Shown here piece by piece: positions 15,426 to 25,018 of a stretch of 64,000 bases of DNA (position 1 is the first letter of the stretch; every line of letters starts with the position of its first letter). Under the pieces are notes generated by a model that saw nothing but the letters and a program-made list of their open reading frames with translations, was not told the DNA's origin and ran no database searches. This DNA is from an uncultured Clostridia bacterium (GTDB lineage: Bacteria > Bacillota > Clostridia > Oscillospirales > Acutalibacteraceae), in NCBI GenBank assembly GCA_944385055.1, contig CALWVT010000004.1, positions 62,001-126,000 on the forward strand, in the 5' to 3' direction. The position numbers and the translations under genes are program-made.

Positions 15426-17339
15426 ATGGCAATCTTAAGTGCAAGCGGATTGGAAAAGAGTTTTGGCACGGACGTAATCTTTCGAAACGTGTCGTTTGAA
15501 TTGCAGCAGAATGACCGCGTCGGGCTTGTGGGCATCAACGGCTCGGGCAAGACGACGTTATTAAAGGTATTGACGGGTGAATATGCGCCGGACGGCGGGA
15601 ACCTGTATCAGGCCGCGAACTGCACGGTCGGGTATATGGAGCAGCACGTCTGCCGGGATTTGGACCGCACGGCGTACGCGGAGGTGCTCACGGTGTTCGG
15701 GCCGCTTTTAGCGCTCGAGGAGGAACTCAACGAGGTCAACGACGCGGTGACGGCGCACCCGACGGACGAACTGATCGCAAGGCAGAGCGCGTTAAACGAC
15801 CGCTTTGTCGCCGACGGGGGCCTGACGTTTCGCGCGCGGGCGCGGAGCGCCTTATTGGGCCTTGGCTTTTCGGACCTCGAAATGGGGCAAACGGTCGGGG
15901 TATTGAGCGGCGGGCAGAAGGCGAAGCTGCAGCTCGCGAAGATGCTGCTCTCGGGCGCGAACCTTTTATTATTGGACGAACCGACGAACCACCTCGACAT
16001 CGAGAGCGTCGAATGGCTCGAAGATTTCCTGCGGGGCTGGAATGGAGCGTTTCTCGTGATTTCCCACGACCGCTATTTCCTCGACCGGCTGTGCACGCGC
16101 ACGTTTGAGATGTCGCACGGGCGCCTGACGTGCTATAAGGGAAATTACACGGCATACCTCGAGCAGAAGGAACTTTCGGACCTGACGGCCGAGCGGCGCT
16201 ACACGCGCACGCAGCAGGAAATCCACAGGCTCGAGGGCGTCGTCGCGCAGCAGCGGCAATGGAACCGCGAAAAGAGCATCCGCAAGGCGGAGAGCACGCA
16301 AAAGCGGATTGACAAACTCGAGCAGACGCTCGAAAAGCCGGACGCGAAGGACGCGCAATTGCGCTTTACGTTCCCGGTGGCGGTGCGCAGCGGCGAAGAG
16401 GTGCTCAAGGCGGCGGGCTTAAAGCTGTCGTTTGGGGAAAAGACGCTGTTTCAAAACGTCGACCTCCAGCTGCGGCGGCAGGAGCGCGTGTTTTTGCTCG
16501 GCCCGAACGGCTGCGGGAAAACGTCGCTCTTGAAGACCCTGCTCGGGCAGTATCAGCCGGACTGCGGGGACGTGCGCTTTGGCGTCAACGTGCAGGTGGG
16601 ATATTACGACCAGCTGCAGACGAACCTGCATTTTGACAAGCGCGTAATCGACGAGATCTGGGACGCCTACCCGCAGATGACCGAGACACAGGTGCGTTCG
16701 GCGCTCGCGGCGTTCCTGTTTTTCGGGGAGGACGTGTTTAAGCCCGTCGAGGCGCTGTCGGGCGGCGAGCGCGCGCGCGTGCTTTTGCTGCGCTTGATGT
16801 TAAGCCAAGCGAACTTTTTGCTGCTCGACGAACCGACGAACCACCTCGACATCGCGTCGACCGAGGCGCTCGAGGACGCGCTGCTCCACTACGAGGGGAC
16901 GCTTTTCATCGTCTCGCACGACCGGTATCTGATTAATAAGCTCGCCGACCGCATCTACTGGCTGACCCCCGACGGCGCGATTGCCTACGACGGCAGCTAC
17001 GACGATTTCCTCGCGCAGCGCCGCCAAGCGCAGGCGCAAAAGGCGCAGGCCGAAAAGGAAGCGGCCCCCGAAAAGGGCGGGAACGCCTACGAGGCGCGTA
17101 AAGCCGAAAAGGCCGCTTTGCGAAAACAGCGCGCGCAGTTAAGGCGCCTGGAAAGCCGCATTGAGGAGCTCGACGCCGAGATGGCGTCGCTGAACGCCCA
17201 GCTTTCGGACCCCGACACCGCGAGCGACTACGAAAAGGCGATGGACTTAACCCAAAAGCTCACGGACGCGAAGGCGGAATCGGACGCGCTTTTGGAGGAA
17301 TGGGAGGCGCTGTCGGAGGCGCTCGACGCAGAGGCGTAA
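15426..17339 (+). CDS. ABC-F family ATPase (Uup/YdiF-like)
   Basis: 637 aa. Soluble protein with two ABC ATPase domains and no membrane segment, typical of ABC-F factors that act on the ribosome. First domain: GINGSGKTT (about 36-44), LSGGQ and LLLLDEPTNHLD. A charged linker (about 245-310) follows. Second domain: GPNGCGKTS (about 360), LSGGERARVLL and a second DEPTNHLD. The long C-terminal coiled coil (about 540-637) is like that of Uup. Start has GGAGG. It has its own promoter and terminator, so it is a single-gene unit. It may be a translation factor or give antibiotic protection; sequence alone does not decide. Confidence 0.93.
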   Translation: MAILSASGLEKSFGTDVIFRNVSFELQQNDRVGLVGINGSGKTTLLKVLTGEYAPDGGNLYQAANCTVGYMEQHVCRDLDRTAYAEVLTVFGPLLALEEELNEVNDAVTAHPTDELIARQSALNDRFVADGGLTFRARARSALLGLGFSDLEMGQTVGVLSGGQKAKLQLAKMLLSGANLLLLDEPTNHLDIESVEWLEDFLRGWNGAFLVISHDRYFLDRLCTRTFEMSHGRLTCYKGNYTAYLEQKELSDLTAERRYTRTQQEIHRLEGVVAQQRQWNREKSIRKAESTQKRIDKLEQTLEKPDAKDAQLRFTFPVAVRSGEEVLKAAGLKLSFGEKTLFQNVDLQLRRQERVFLLGPNGCGKTSLLKTLLGQYQPDCGDVRFGVNVQVGYYDQLQTNLHFDKRVIDEIWDAYPQMTETQVRSALAAFLFFGEDVFKPVEALSGGERARVLLLRLMLSQANFLLLDEPTNHLDIASTEALEDALLHYEGTLFIVSHDRYLINKLADRIYWLTPDGAIAYDGSYDDFLAQRRQAQAQKAQAEKEAAPEKGGNAYEARKAEKAALRKQRAQLRRLESRIEELDAEMASLNAQLSDPDTASDYEKAMDLTQKLTDAKAESDALLEEWEALSEALDAEA

Positions 17340-17363
17340 AACCATGCAAAACAATGCAAACGA

Positions 17364-17397
17364 AAAAGGGCGCCTTTTTTAAAAAAGCGCCCTTTCT
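17364..17397. terminator. Bidirectional intrinsic terminator after the ABC-F gene
   Basis: An AAAGGGCGC stem (about 17366-17374) with its complement (about 17387-17395), extended by T6/A6 pairing with one bulge. It lies between the convergent ABC-F and HPr-like genes. Confidence 0.85.
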
Positions 17398-17416
17398 ATC
17401 CTGCGGACCGCCGCGC

Positions 17417-17644
17417 TCAGCGCGCGATCTCCTGAAATTTCTTTGCAAATTCTTCCACGTGATCCGCTTCCAACTCGACCTTGACGGGTTTCGTCAGGTC
17501 CAAGCTGAAAATCCCCATGATCGATTTGCCGTCGATCCTGTATTTCCCGCTTGAAACGGTCACATCAAAATCACATAAATTGGCAAGCTCGACGAACTTC
17601 CGCACCGCCTCGATGCTCGTCAATTGGACCTGCAGCGTCTGCAT
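17417..17644 (-). CDS. HPr-like protein lacking the phosphorylatable histidine
   Basis: 75 aa, shorter than standard HPr (about 87). It keeps the regulatory-site region KSIMGIFSLD (Ser41, equal to Ser46 of HPr) but has Glu12 where HPr has His15 (TSIEAVRKF). It therefore cannot take phosphate from EI at that site, and may act only as a regulatory HPr-like protein, as Crh does in Bacillus with Gln15. It has an AGGAGG site, its own promoter (17695-17723) and a shared terminator with the ABC-F gene, so it is monocistronic. No EI, EII or HPr kinase gene is in the window. Confidence 0.85.
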   Translation of the reverse strand: MQTLQVQLTSIEAVRKFVELANLCDFDVTVSSGKYRIDGKSIMGIFSLDLTKPVKVELEADHVEEFAKKFQEIAR

Positions 17645-17694
17645 CCCCTCACCTCCTGCCTGAAGCGCCCGCTATTCGACGGTTTCTTGAGAGT

Positions 17695-17723
17695 ATTATA
17701 TTGCAAATTTGCTGCCGATGCAA
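17695..17723 (-). promoter_or_regulatory. SigA-type promoter of the HPr-like gene
   Basis: Minus strand TTGCAT (17723-17718), 17-nt spacer, TATAAT (17700-17695). About 50 nt upstream of the ATG. Confidence 0.7.
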
Positions 17724-17772
17724 GGCGCTGCCGCACTTTCCGCGCAAAACGACAAAAGAAAGGAACATGCGC

Positions 17773-19062
17773 ATGAATATCACCGCCATCACCTTGGGCT
17801 GCAAGGTCAATCAATATGAAAGCCAGGCGATGCTCGCCGCGATGGAGCGCGCCGGCTTCCACGTAGACGCCGGCCCGGCCGACGTCGTTTTGATCAATTC
17901 CTGCACGGTCACGGCCCAGAGCGACCACAAGGTCCGGCAGGCGCTGCGCCGCGCGCGGCGCGAAAACCCGGGGGCCGTACTCGTCCTGACCGGCTGCATG
18001 CCGCAGGCGTTCCCCGAAGCCGCCGGCGCGATGCAGGAAGCCGACATCGTGCTCGGCAACAGCGACCGGCTCGCGCTGCCAGGCTACGTCGAGCAATTTC
18101 TCAAAACGCACGAACGCATCGTCGCGATTTCCCCGCACAAGGCCCAATTTGAGCCGATGGAGGTGCACACGTTCCACGACCGCACGCGCGCGTTTGTGAA
18201 GATTGAGGACGGCTGCAACCGTTTCTGCTCGTACTGCATCATCCCCTACGCGCGCGGGCGCGTGCGCTCGAAGCCGCTTTCGGACCTGCAGGCGGAGCTC
18301 TCGGCGCTCGGCGAAAACGGCTACCGCGAAGTCGTGCTCACGGGCATCAACCTCCCCGCTTACGGCGAGGACCTGGGCTTAACGCTGTGCGACGCGGTGG
18401 AGGCCGCGTGCGCCGTGCCGGGGATTGCCCGCGTGCGGCTGGGGTCCTTGGAGCCGGAACAGCTCGAGGAAGACGTCGTGCGGCGACTCGCGCGCCAGGA
18501 AAAGCTCTGCCCGCAGTTTCACCTGGCGCTGCAAAGCGGCTGCGACCGCACGCTTTCCCGCATGAACCGCCACTACGACACGGCCCTGTACCGCGAGATT
18601 GCACAAAGGCTGCGCGCGGCGTTCCCGAACGCGGCCCTGACGACCGATTTGATGGTCGGCTTCCCCGGCGAAACGGAGGAAGACTTCGCGGAAAGCCTCG
18701 CGTTCGTCGAGGAGATCGCGTTCGCGAAGGTGCACGTGTTCGCGTACTCCCGCCGGCCGGGCACGCGCGCGGACACGTTCCCAAACCAGGTGCCGAAGGC
18801 GGAAAAGGAGCGCCGCTCCGCCGCTGTGATCGCCGCGGCCGCCCGCACCCGGCGCGCGTTTTTAAAGGCCCAGTGCGGATTAACCGAAGAGGTCCTGTTT
18901 GAGCAGCAGAAGCGCCCCGGGCTGTGGGAGGGCTATACGCCGAATTACACGCCCGTCTATGTAAAAAGCGAGGCGCCGCTTTCCGGGGCGCTGCGGGAGG
19001 TGCATCTTTCCGCGCTCGACGAGGGCGGCGACGCCTGCCGCGGCGAATTCGTAGAACGGTAA
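17773..19062 (+). CDS. mtaB: tRNA t6A37 methylthiotransferase
   Basis: 429 aa from the ATG at 17773; the AAAGGA site is 8 nt before it, whereas the ATG at 17767 is too close. MtaB adds a methylthio group to t6A at position 37 of tRNAs. Visible: the N-terminal MTTase cluster cysteines (LGCKVNQYES, typical of MtaB rather than MiaB; NSCTVT; TGCMPQ), the radical SAM motif CNRFCSYC (CX3CX2C) and a C-terminal TRAM-like region. It ends 11 nt before the convergent GHL10 gene, with no terminator between. Confidence 0.94.
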   Translation: MNITAITLGCKVNQYESQAMLAAMERAGFHVDAGPADVVLINSCTVTAQSDHKVRQALRRARRENPGAVLVLTGCMPQAFPEAAGAMQEADIVLGNSDRLALPGYVEQFLKTHERIVAISPHKAQFEPMEVHTFHDRTRAFVKIEDGCNRFCSYCIIPYARGRVRSKPLSDLQAELSALGENGYREVVLTGINLPAYGEDLGLTLCDAVEAACAVPGIARVRLGSLEPEQLEEDVVRRLARQEKLCPQFHLALQSGCDRTLSRMNRHYDTALYREIAQRLRAAFPNAALTTDLMVGFPGETEEDFAESLAFVEEIAFAKVHVFAYSRRPGTRADTFPNQVPKAEKERRSAAVIAAAARTRRAFLKAQCGLTEEVLFEQQKRPGLWEGYTPNYTPVYVKSEAPLSGALREVHLSALDEGGDACRGEFVER

Positions 19063-19073
19063 CCTTCGAAAAC

Positions 19074-20339
19074 TCAGCCCTCGGAAAGCGCCGCTTTGAG
19101 GTTCTCGATTTCCGCCCGCTTCGTCTCGTCGAGCAGGTCGGGATAGGCGTAGATTAAAAAGCCGTCGCAGCCGGCCTCCCGGCCCGTCTTGACCTGGCGC
19201 GCCAGGGTGTCCGTGCCGGAAAGCCAGCTGCCGCTGTCGGCGTTTGTGTTGGCCTTATAGAGCGCTAAGCCAAAATAGAGCCGCACCTGCGGCTGTGTGA
19301 CGAGGTCGCGCCACGTCTGCACGGCCGACGCAAACGGCAGGGTGGGATTATCGTAATTATAATAAAGCTGCGGGCAGATGTAGTCGAGATACCCGGGGTT
19401 TTGGACCCACACGGCGACGTCGGCGCCCATTTTGTAGTCGTTCGTCAAATTTCCCTGCGGCGAAACGCCGAACTGCACCGCGGGATTTGCCGCCTTAATG
19501 GCCGCGTAGACGCTTTTTAACAGCGCGTTGATATTTTCGCAGCGCCATTCATCGAGCGGCAGCGCGTCCCCGCCGGCGTTTTTCTGATATTCGGCGTAAG
19601 AGGCCGCATCGAACGCCGCGTCTTCGGTCGGATAGAAATAGTCGTCAAACTGCACGCCGTCGACGTCGTAGTGCTCGACGATCTCCCGCACGCCGGCCGT
19701 GATGTAGTCGCGCACACCGGAAAAGCCGGGGTCTAAGTATTTGTTGCCGCCGTATTCGACGGCCCAGCTGCGGCGCTTCTCGTCCGCGCGGAATACGTTC
19801 CACGGGTTTAAATCGCTCAAAGACGGCGGCAGGCCGTTTAACTGCACGCGCAGCGGATTGACCCACGCCTGAAACGAAAGCCCCGCCGCATGCGTGGCCG
19901 CAACCATATACGCGAGCGGGTCAAAGCCGGGGTCCTGCCCCTGCGTGCCGCCGACAAGGTGCGACCACGGATAGAGGTTCGACGGATACATCGCATCGGA
20001 AAACGGCCGCACGTGCACGATGAGCGTGTTCATGCCGGCCGCCTTCGCGTTTTGCACGATGGCATCGAAGCGCGCCCGAAATGTCTCTTCGCTGCGGTTC
20101 GGCGAGCCGCTCTCGTCTAAATCCATATACGACACCCACACACCGCGCATTTCCGCTGCGCCCGCACTCTCCTGCGAAGGCGCCGGCGCGGACACCGGTG
20201 CGGACGACCGGCCGCTTTCCGCCGGGGTCCCGCCGCTTTGCGCGCTGCCGCGGTTTGCCGCCATCAGCGCGGCGACCACAACGGCGAGCAGCAGGACGGC
20301 CAGGATCTGCCGGTGTTTCCGTACAAGCGAAAGAACCAT
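19074..20339 (-). CDS. Family 10-like glycosyl hydrolase (GHL10/DUF187)
   Basis: 421 aa. An N-terminal signal anchor (about 10-28) and a Ser/Ala/Pro linker (to about 60) precede the GHL10 domain: EMRGVWVSYMDLDESG, MNTLIVHVRPFSDAMYPS, LSFQAWVNPLRV, VDGVQFDDYFYPTEDAAFD and FGVSPQGN. These are typical of FenI/DUF187-type proteins, thought to act on cell-wall glycans. The VQFDDYF segment holds the usual acidic residues. It is probably attached to the outer face of the membrane. It has a GGAGGAAGG site. The exact substrate is unknown. Confidence 0.9.
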   Translation of the reverse strand: MVLSLVRKHRQILAVLLLAVVVAALMAANRGSAQSGGTPAESGRSSAPVSAPAPSQESAGAAEMRGVWVSYMDLDESGSPNRSEETFRARFDAIVQNAKAAGMNTLIVHVRPFSDAMYPSNLYPWSHLVGGTQGQDPGFDPLAYMVAATHAAGLSFQAWVNPLRVQLNGLPPSLSDLNPWNVFRADEKRRSWAVEYGGNKYLDPGFSGVRDYITAGVREIVEHYDVDGVQFDDYFYPTEDAAFDAASYAEYQKNAGGDALPLDEWRCENINALLKSVYAAIKAANPAVQFGVSPQGNLTNDYKMGADVAVWVQNPGYLDYICPQLYYNYDNPTLPFASAVQTWRDLVTQPQVRLYFGLALYKANTNADSGSWLSGTDTLARQVKTGREAGCDGFLIYAYPDLLDETKRAEIENLKAALSEG

Positions 20340-20445
20340 GCGTTCCTTCCTCCTTTTTTGAAACCGTCAAAAGCCTGCCACAGAAGGGAATGCCCCATTC
20401 TGCTCCCTTCCACTGTACCATGCGAAAGGAGAGAATTCACACGAA

Positions 20446-20742
20446 ATGCCTGTACCCTGCCAAATTCTTCTGCTCTGGGTCCTGTTCGCAAGCCTTGTCT
20501 CCGTGATTTTGACCGTATCCGACAAGCGCGCGGCCCGGCGCGGTGCCTGGCGCGTGCGGGAGCGCACATTATTCCTGTGGGCGGCCCTCGGCGGCAGCCT
20601 CGCGATGTTTTTGACGATGCGCGCAATCCGCCACAAGACGCAGCACCGCAAATTTATGATTGGATTGCCGTGCATCTTCCTCGCACAGCTCTGCCTTTGC
20701 GGGCTTTGCGGGTACATTTCGGGCCTGCTTCCCGCCGCATAA
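20446..20742 (+). CDS. DUF1294 membrane protein
   Basis: 98 aa. Small integral membrane protein with two or three hydrophobic segments (about 5-24, 42-58, 72-95). The TVSDKRAARRGAWRVRERTLFL and LGGSLAMFLTMRAIRHKTQHRKF segments are typical of DUF1294. An AAGGAG stretch lies about 14 nt before the ATG, a long spacing. It is divergent from the GHL10 gene and followed by a bidirectional terminator. Function of the family is unknown. Confidence 0.85.
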   Translation: MPVPCQILLLWVLFASLVSVILTVSDKRAARRGAWRVRERTLFLWAALGGSLAMFLTMRAIRHKTQHRKFMIGLPCIFLAQLCLCGLCGYISGLLPAA

Positions 20743-20753
20743 AACGCAAAAAG

Positions 20754-20803
20754 AAAAGACGGCAGCCGCCACGAACGCCTCGTGTGCGACCGCCGTCTTT
20801 TTG
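20754..20803. terminator. Bidirectional intrinsic terminator
   Basis: A 10-bp stem (20755-20764 with 20792-20801) with flanking A and T runs. It lies between convergent DUF1294 and methyltransferase genes. Confidence 0.8.
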
Positions 20804-20818
20804 TCCGGGCGCTGTCTT

Positions 20819-21484
20819 TTATGCCTCTTCCTTTTGGGCGAGGAGGATGGCCGTCGCGTCTTTCCGCCAGACGCAGCGCACGTTTTGGAAGCCGGCCTCG
20901 CGCAGGAGCCTGCACTCGTTTTCCACGGTCAGCGGCGTATCAAAGTGGAAATACCCCGCGGGTTTGCCGTCGGAAAGGCGCGCATACGCGTCAAACGCCG
21001 CCGCCTGCTCCGCCTCGTCCTTTGCGATGTAATCCGTGTTTAAAAACACGCCGCCCGGCTTTAAGCACAGGTGCAGCTTCCAGTAAAGCTGCTGCTTCGT
21101 CTCGGGCGCGAAATGGTGCAGGCTTTCGACGGAGAGCACCGTGTCGTACCGCTCGACGCCGAAATCGTGCTCGAGGTAATCGCCCCACACGAGCGTCACG
21201 CGCTTGCCCATATTGGCAAAATGGGCGTGCAGTTTCCCGAGCATCTTCTGCGACACATCGATGCCGGTCACCTCCGCGTCCGGCACGGCCTGGAAGACCC
21301 CCTCTAACTCCAGCCCCGTCCCGCAGCCGAGGTCCAGCACGTGCATCCCCGGCACTTTGGGGAGGTTATGCATCGTCTCCCGGTAAAAATCCGGCGCCGC
21401 GTCGATATCGGAAAGCATGTGTTCCTCATAGCCCTCGACGCGCGCGTCAAAAAAGGCGTCCATTTTTTCGAGTTTCTGTTCCAA
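20819..21484 (-). CDS. Class I SAM-dependent methyltransferase
   Basis: 221 aa from a TTG at 21484 (reading MEQKLEKMDAFFD), 9 nt after a TTGGAGGGG site; a GTG at 21514 lies upstream of that site. The SAM-binding motif VLDLGCGTGLELEGV (about 48-62) and acidic loop TGIDVSQKM are clear, and the LKPGGVFLNTDY motif follows. The target is unknown. It is the last gene of the run that begins with yunB, but a strong hairpin lies between it and leuS. Confidence 0.85.
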   Translation of the reverse strand: MEQKLEKMDAFFDARVEGYEEHMLSDIDAAPDFYRETMHNLPKVPGMHVLDLGCGTGLELEGVFQAVPDAEVTGIDVSQKMLGKLHAHFANMGKRVTLVWGDYLEHDFGVERYDTVLSVESLHHFAPETKQQLYWKLHLCLKPGGVFLNTDYIAKDEAEQAAAFDAYARLSDGKPAGYFHFDTPLTVENECRLLREAGFQNVRCVWRKDATAILLAQKEEA

Positions 21485-21519
21485 TCTAAAATTCCCCTCC
21501 AAAACCGCTTGCACGGCAC

Positions 21520-21562
21520 AAGGGCCGCCGGGGATGCAAAACTTCCCCCCAGGCGGCCCCTG
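21520..21562 (-). terminator. GC-rich hairpin between leuS and the methyltransferase
   Basis: An 8-bp stem (21522-21529 with 21552-21559) extended inside by G4/C4 pairing. No U tract follows on the minus strand, so it may be a weak terminator or an mRNA processing or stability element. Confidence 0.45.
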
Positions 21563-21583
21563 CGGTGTATCTGCGATGCCGGT

Positions 21584-23992
21584 TTACCGGCAAACCAAAT
21601 TGACGAGTTTCCCCGGCACGTAAATCTCCTTGACGATCGTCTTCCCTGCTACCGCCGGCGCGATCTTCTCGTGCGCCTTGGCCGCGGCGAGGGCGTCTTC
21701 CTTCGTGATGTCCGCCGCCACATCCAGGCGCGCGCGCACCTTGCCGTTTACCTGCACGACGATCTGCACGGTGGAATCCTTGCACTTTTCCTCGTCGTAC
21801 TGCGGCCAGGGCTGCTGGCAGGCCATGCCGGACGTGCCGATCTTCGACCAGACTTCCTCGGTCACGTGCGGCGCGAACGGGTCGAGCAGAAGCGTAAACA
21901 GGCGCAGTTCGCCCTTCGTGATGGAGCCGGTGGCCGTAATCTCATTGAGCAGCGTCATCAAGGCGGCGATGGCCGTATTAAACTTGAGCTGTTCGATGTC
22001 CTCGCTGACCTTCTTGATCGTCTTGTGGAATAACCCCTCGAGCGCCGGGCGCAGGGTCTCCTCGGGCGTCATGACGTCCTGCAGTGCGAAATAGCGCTCG
22101 ACAAAGCGGCGGCAGCCTTTTAAGCTGTTCGTGCTCCACGGCGCGGACTTTTCGAAGTCGCCGATGAACATTTCATAAAGGCGCAGCGTATCGGCGCCGT
22201 AGGCTTCGACGATGTCGTCGGGGTTGACGACGTTGCCGCGGGACTTGCTCATCTTCTCGCCGTTTTCGCCGAGGATCATGCCGTGGCTCGTGCGCTTCGC
22301 ATACGGCTCGGGCGTCGGCACCTCGCCGATGTCGTAGAGGAATTTATGCCAGAAGCGGCTGTAAAGCAGATGCAGCGTCGTATGCTCCATGCCGCCGTTG
22401 TACCAGTCGACGGGGAGCCAGTAGTCGAGCGCTTCCTTGCTCGCGAACGCCTTGTCGTTGTGCGGGTCCGTATAGCGCAGGAAATACCACGAGGAACCGG
22501 CCCACTGGGGCATCGTGTCCGTCTCGCGCTTGGCGGGGCCGCCGCAGTGCGGGCACGTCGTATTGACCCAGTCGGTCATCTTCGCGAGCGGCGACTCGCC
22601 GTCGTCGGTCGGCTCATAGCTCTCGACCTCCGGCAGGCGCAGCGGCAGCTCCTCTTCCGGCAGCGGCACATAGCCGCACTTTTCGCACTTGACAATCGGG
22701 ATCGGCTCGCCCCAATAGCGCTGGCGCGCGAAGACCCAGTCGCGCAGCTTATAGTTGACCTTCTTGTGGCCGAAGCCCTTTTCCTCCATGTAGTCCTTGA
22801 TCTTTTCCTTCGCCTCTTCGACGGAAAGGCCGTCTAAGAAGCCGGAATTGACCATGACGCCGGTCTCGCAGTCGGTAAACGCTTCCTTTTCGACGTCGCC
22901 GCCCTTGACGACCTCGATGATCGGCAGGTTGAATTTCTTCGCGAACGCCCAGTCGCGCGTGTCGTGGCCCGGCACGGCCATGATCGCGCCGGTGCCGTAC
23001 GTCATGAGCACGTAGTCGGAAATAAAGATCGGGATCTCCTTGCCGTTGACGGGGTTTACGGCCCGCACGCCCAAAAGCTCGACGCCGGTCTTGTCCTTAT
23101 TGACCTCGGCGCGCTCGAATTCGCTCTTGCGCGCGGCCTGGTCCTGGTAGGCGTGGATGGCGTCCATGTTCTCGAGCTGATCCTTCCACTTTTCAATATA
23201 CGGATGCTCGGGGGAAATGACCATGTACGTCGCGCCGAACAGCGTGTCCGGGCGCGTCGTGTAGACGGTCAGCGTGTCGCCGGCGGTCGTTTTGAAATCG
23301 ACCTCGGCGCCCTCGCTGCGGCCGATCCAGTTTTTCTGCTGGATCTTCACGCGCGACGGGTAATCGACGTGGTCGAGGCCGTCTAAGAGCTTCTGCGCAT
23401 AGTCCGTGATCTTGAGCATCCACTGGCTCTTTTCCTTGTGGACGACGGGGCTGCCGCAGCGCTCGCACACGCCCTCGACAACCTCTTCGTTCGCGAGCAC
23501 GCACTTGCAGCCCGTGCACCAGTTGACGGTCATCTCTTTCTTGTAGGCAAGGCCCTTCTTAAACAGCTGCAAAAAGATCCACTGCGTCCACTTATAGTAG
23601 TCCGGGTCCGTCGTGTTGATCTCGCGGCTCCAGTCAAAGGAAATGCCCAGAGACTGGATCTGCTGCTTAAAGCGCGCGACGTTTTTCTTCGTAACGACCG
23701 CCGGATGGACGTGGTTTTTGATCGCGTAATTCTCGGTCGGCAGGCCAAAAGCGTCCCAGCCGATCGGGTAGAGCACATTGTAGCCCTGCATGCGGCGCTT
23801 GCGCGCGATGATGTCCAGCGCCGTATACGGGCGCGGATGGCCGACGTGCAGCCCCTGGCCCGACGGGTACGGGAACTCGACGAGCGCGTAATACTTCGGC
23901 TTTTTGCTTGTATGGTCCTCCGCGTGGAAGACGCCCGCCTTCTCCCAGGCGTCCTGCCACTTCTTTTCGATTGCCTTATGATCGTATTTCAA
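21584..23992 (-). CDS. leuS: Leucyl-tRNA synthetase
   Basis: 802 aa from a TTG at 23992 (read [14 protein letters not shown]), which fits the family length; the open frame upstream overlaps rsfS and has no similarity. Charges tRNA-Leu. Visible: the class I signature HVGH, the CP1 editing domain (about 220-420, with [13 protein letters not shown]), a zinc-type CEKCG, the KMSKS loop (EKMSKSRGN) and the C-terminal anticodon-binding region. An AAAAGGGG stretch precedes the start. No T-box leader is visible; it is inside an operon after rsfS. Confidence 0.95.
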   Translation of the reverse strand: MKYDHKAIEKKWQDAWEKAGVFHAEDHTSKKPKYYALVEFPYPSGQGLHVGHPRPYTALDIIARKRRMQGYNVLYPIGWDAFGLPTENYAIKNHVHPAVVTKKNVARFKQQIQSLGISFDWSREINTTDPDYYKWTQWIFLQLFKKGLAYKKEMTVNWCTGCKCVLANEEVVEGVCERCGSPVVHKEKSQWMLKITDYAQKLLDGLDHVDYPSRVKIQQKNWIGRSEGAEVDFKTTAGDTLTVYTTRPDTLFGATYMVISPEHPYIEKWKDQLENMDAIHAYQDQAARKSEFERAEVNKDKTGVELLGVRAVNPVNGKEIPIFISDYVLMTYGTGAIMAVPGHDTRDWAFAKKFNLPIIEVVKGGDVEKEAFTDCETGVMVNSGFLDGLSVEEAKEKIKDYMEEKGFGHKKVNYKLRDWVFARQRYWGEPIPIVKCEKCGYVPLPEEELPLRLPEVESYEPTDDGESPLAKMTDWVNTTCPHCGGPAKRETDTMPQWAGSSWYFLRYTDPHNDKAFASKEALDYWLPVDWYNGGMEHTTLHLLYSRFWHKFLYDIGEVPTPEPYAKRTSHGMILGENGEKMSKSRGNVVNPDDIVEAYGADTLRLYEMFIGDFEKSAPWSTNSLKGCRRFVERYFALQDVMTPEETLRPALEGLFHKTIKKVSEDIEQLKFNTAIAALMTLLNEITATGSITKGELRLFTLLLDPFAPHVTEEVWSKIGTSGMACQQPWPQYDEEKCKDSTVQIVVQVNGKVRARLDVAADITKEDALAAAKAHEKIAPAVAGKTIVKEIYVPGKLVNLVCR

Positions 23993-24057
23993 AACTGTTC
24001 CAACCCCTTTTCGCTTCTGTGCGCCTTTTCCTGAAAATTTGCCGCAGGCGCTTTTTG

Positions 24058-24426
24058 TTAGGACCCGCTCTCCTCCACGAGAAGAGAAGAAATGTCCACC
24101 TCTTCGCCGTCTTTCCACAACCGGTCCAAATCGTAGAACGAGCGGCTTTCCGGCGTAAACACGTGCACGACGACACTGCCGTAATCGAGCAGAATCCAGC
24201 CGTTGCCGCGGCTGCCCTCCGTATGGCCGGGCTGCACGCCCAGTTCCTTGAGCTGGAATTCCACCTCATCGGCCAAAGACTGTACGTGCGTGCTGCTCGT
24301 GCCGGTGGCCAGCACGAAATAATCGGCCAGCGTCGTGACCTCCGCGATGTGCAGAAGCCTGAGCTGCAAAGCCTTTTTCTTATCCAGAATCTCAACGGCC
24401 TTTTCGGCCAGTGCTTTTGGTTCCAT
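24058..24426 (-). CDS. rsfS: Ribosomal silencing factor
   Basis: 122 aa. RsfS (Iojap/YbeB family) binds ribosomal protein L14 and blocks subunit joining during starvation. The core [21 protein letters not shown]-like stretch (here [16 protein letters not shown]) and the [10 protein letters not shown] segment (about 87-96) are diagnostic. It has a GGAAGG site and lies 6 nt after yqeK, in the classical nadD-yqeK-rsfS order. Confidence 0.95.
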   Translation of the reverse strand: MEPKALAEKAVEILDKKKALQLRLLHIAEVTTLADYFVLATGTSSTHVQSLADEVEFQLKELGVQPGHTEGSRGNGWILLDYGSVVVHVFTPESRSFYDLDRLWKDGEEVDISSLLVEESGS

Positions 24427-24432
24427 GCAAAT

Positions 24433-25014
24433 TTAACCTTCCTTCTCCTCCAGCAGCTGCAGCGCGACCTCATTAAACGCGGCCACCGTATCCGGGTGGA
24501 TCGCGACGCCCTGCTGCGCCAGATCGATGATTGTGTAAGAGAGCTCCGCTTCCATTGCCGCGGAAAGGTCGCGGCGCGCGAGCTTGCGGAATTTCCCGAC
24601 GCCGTCATAGTCGCGGTCCGCGGAGATAAAATCGGCCGTGAAAATGATCTTCTCAAGCAGCGACATGCCGGCGCGGCCGGTCGTGTGGTACCGCACGGCG
24701 TCTAGGATCTCCGGGTCCTCGATGTGCAGCATATTTCGAAGATACGCGGCGCCCGAAATCGCGTGCCAGAGCTTCGGCGCGTGCGCCTCCACCGGCGAAA
24801 GCCGGACCCCAAAGCGGTCGAGCAGCGCCTTCTGTTCTTTTTTGGGCATATCCTTCGTAATATCGTGCAGGATCCCCGCCAGCTGCGCCTTGTCCGCATC
24901 GGCGCCGTAGCGTTCGGCGAGGTCGCGGGCGGCTTCGCTGACGTTTATGGAGTGCCGGTAGCGGTAGTCGCCCAACAGCGGCCGGATGATCTTTTGATAA
25001 GGGGTAATATCCAT
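24433..25014 (-). CDS. yqeK: HD-domain nucleotide hydrolase YqeK
   Basis: 193 aa from the ATG at 25014 (MDITPYQKIIRPLL); the longer frame runs inside nadD. YqeK is an HD-family bis(5'-nucleosyl)-tetraphosphatase (symmetrical) in relatives, which removes Ap4A. Metal ligands are seen in YRHSINVSEAA (His about 20), AGILHDITKD (HD about 50) and LWHAISGA. It is 4 nt downstream of the nadD stop. Confidence 0.93.
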   Translation of the reverse strand: MDITPYQKIIRPLLGDYRYRHSINVSEAARDLAERYGADADKAQLAGILHDITKDMPKKEQKALLDRFGVRLSPVEAHAPKLWHAISGAAYLRNMLHIEDPEILDAVRYHTTGRAGMSLLEKIIFTADFISADRDYDGVGKFRKLARRDLSAAMEAELSYTIIDLAQQGVAIHPDTVAAFNEVALQLLEEKEG

Positions 25015-25018
25015 GGTT

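Noticed and set aside
23993-24057. T-box leader for leuS
   Set aside because: Only 65 nt between rsfS and leuS, with no T-box sequence or terminator; leuS is inside an operon.
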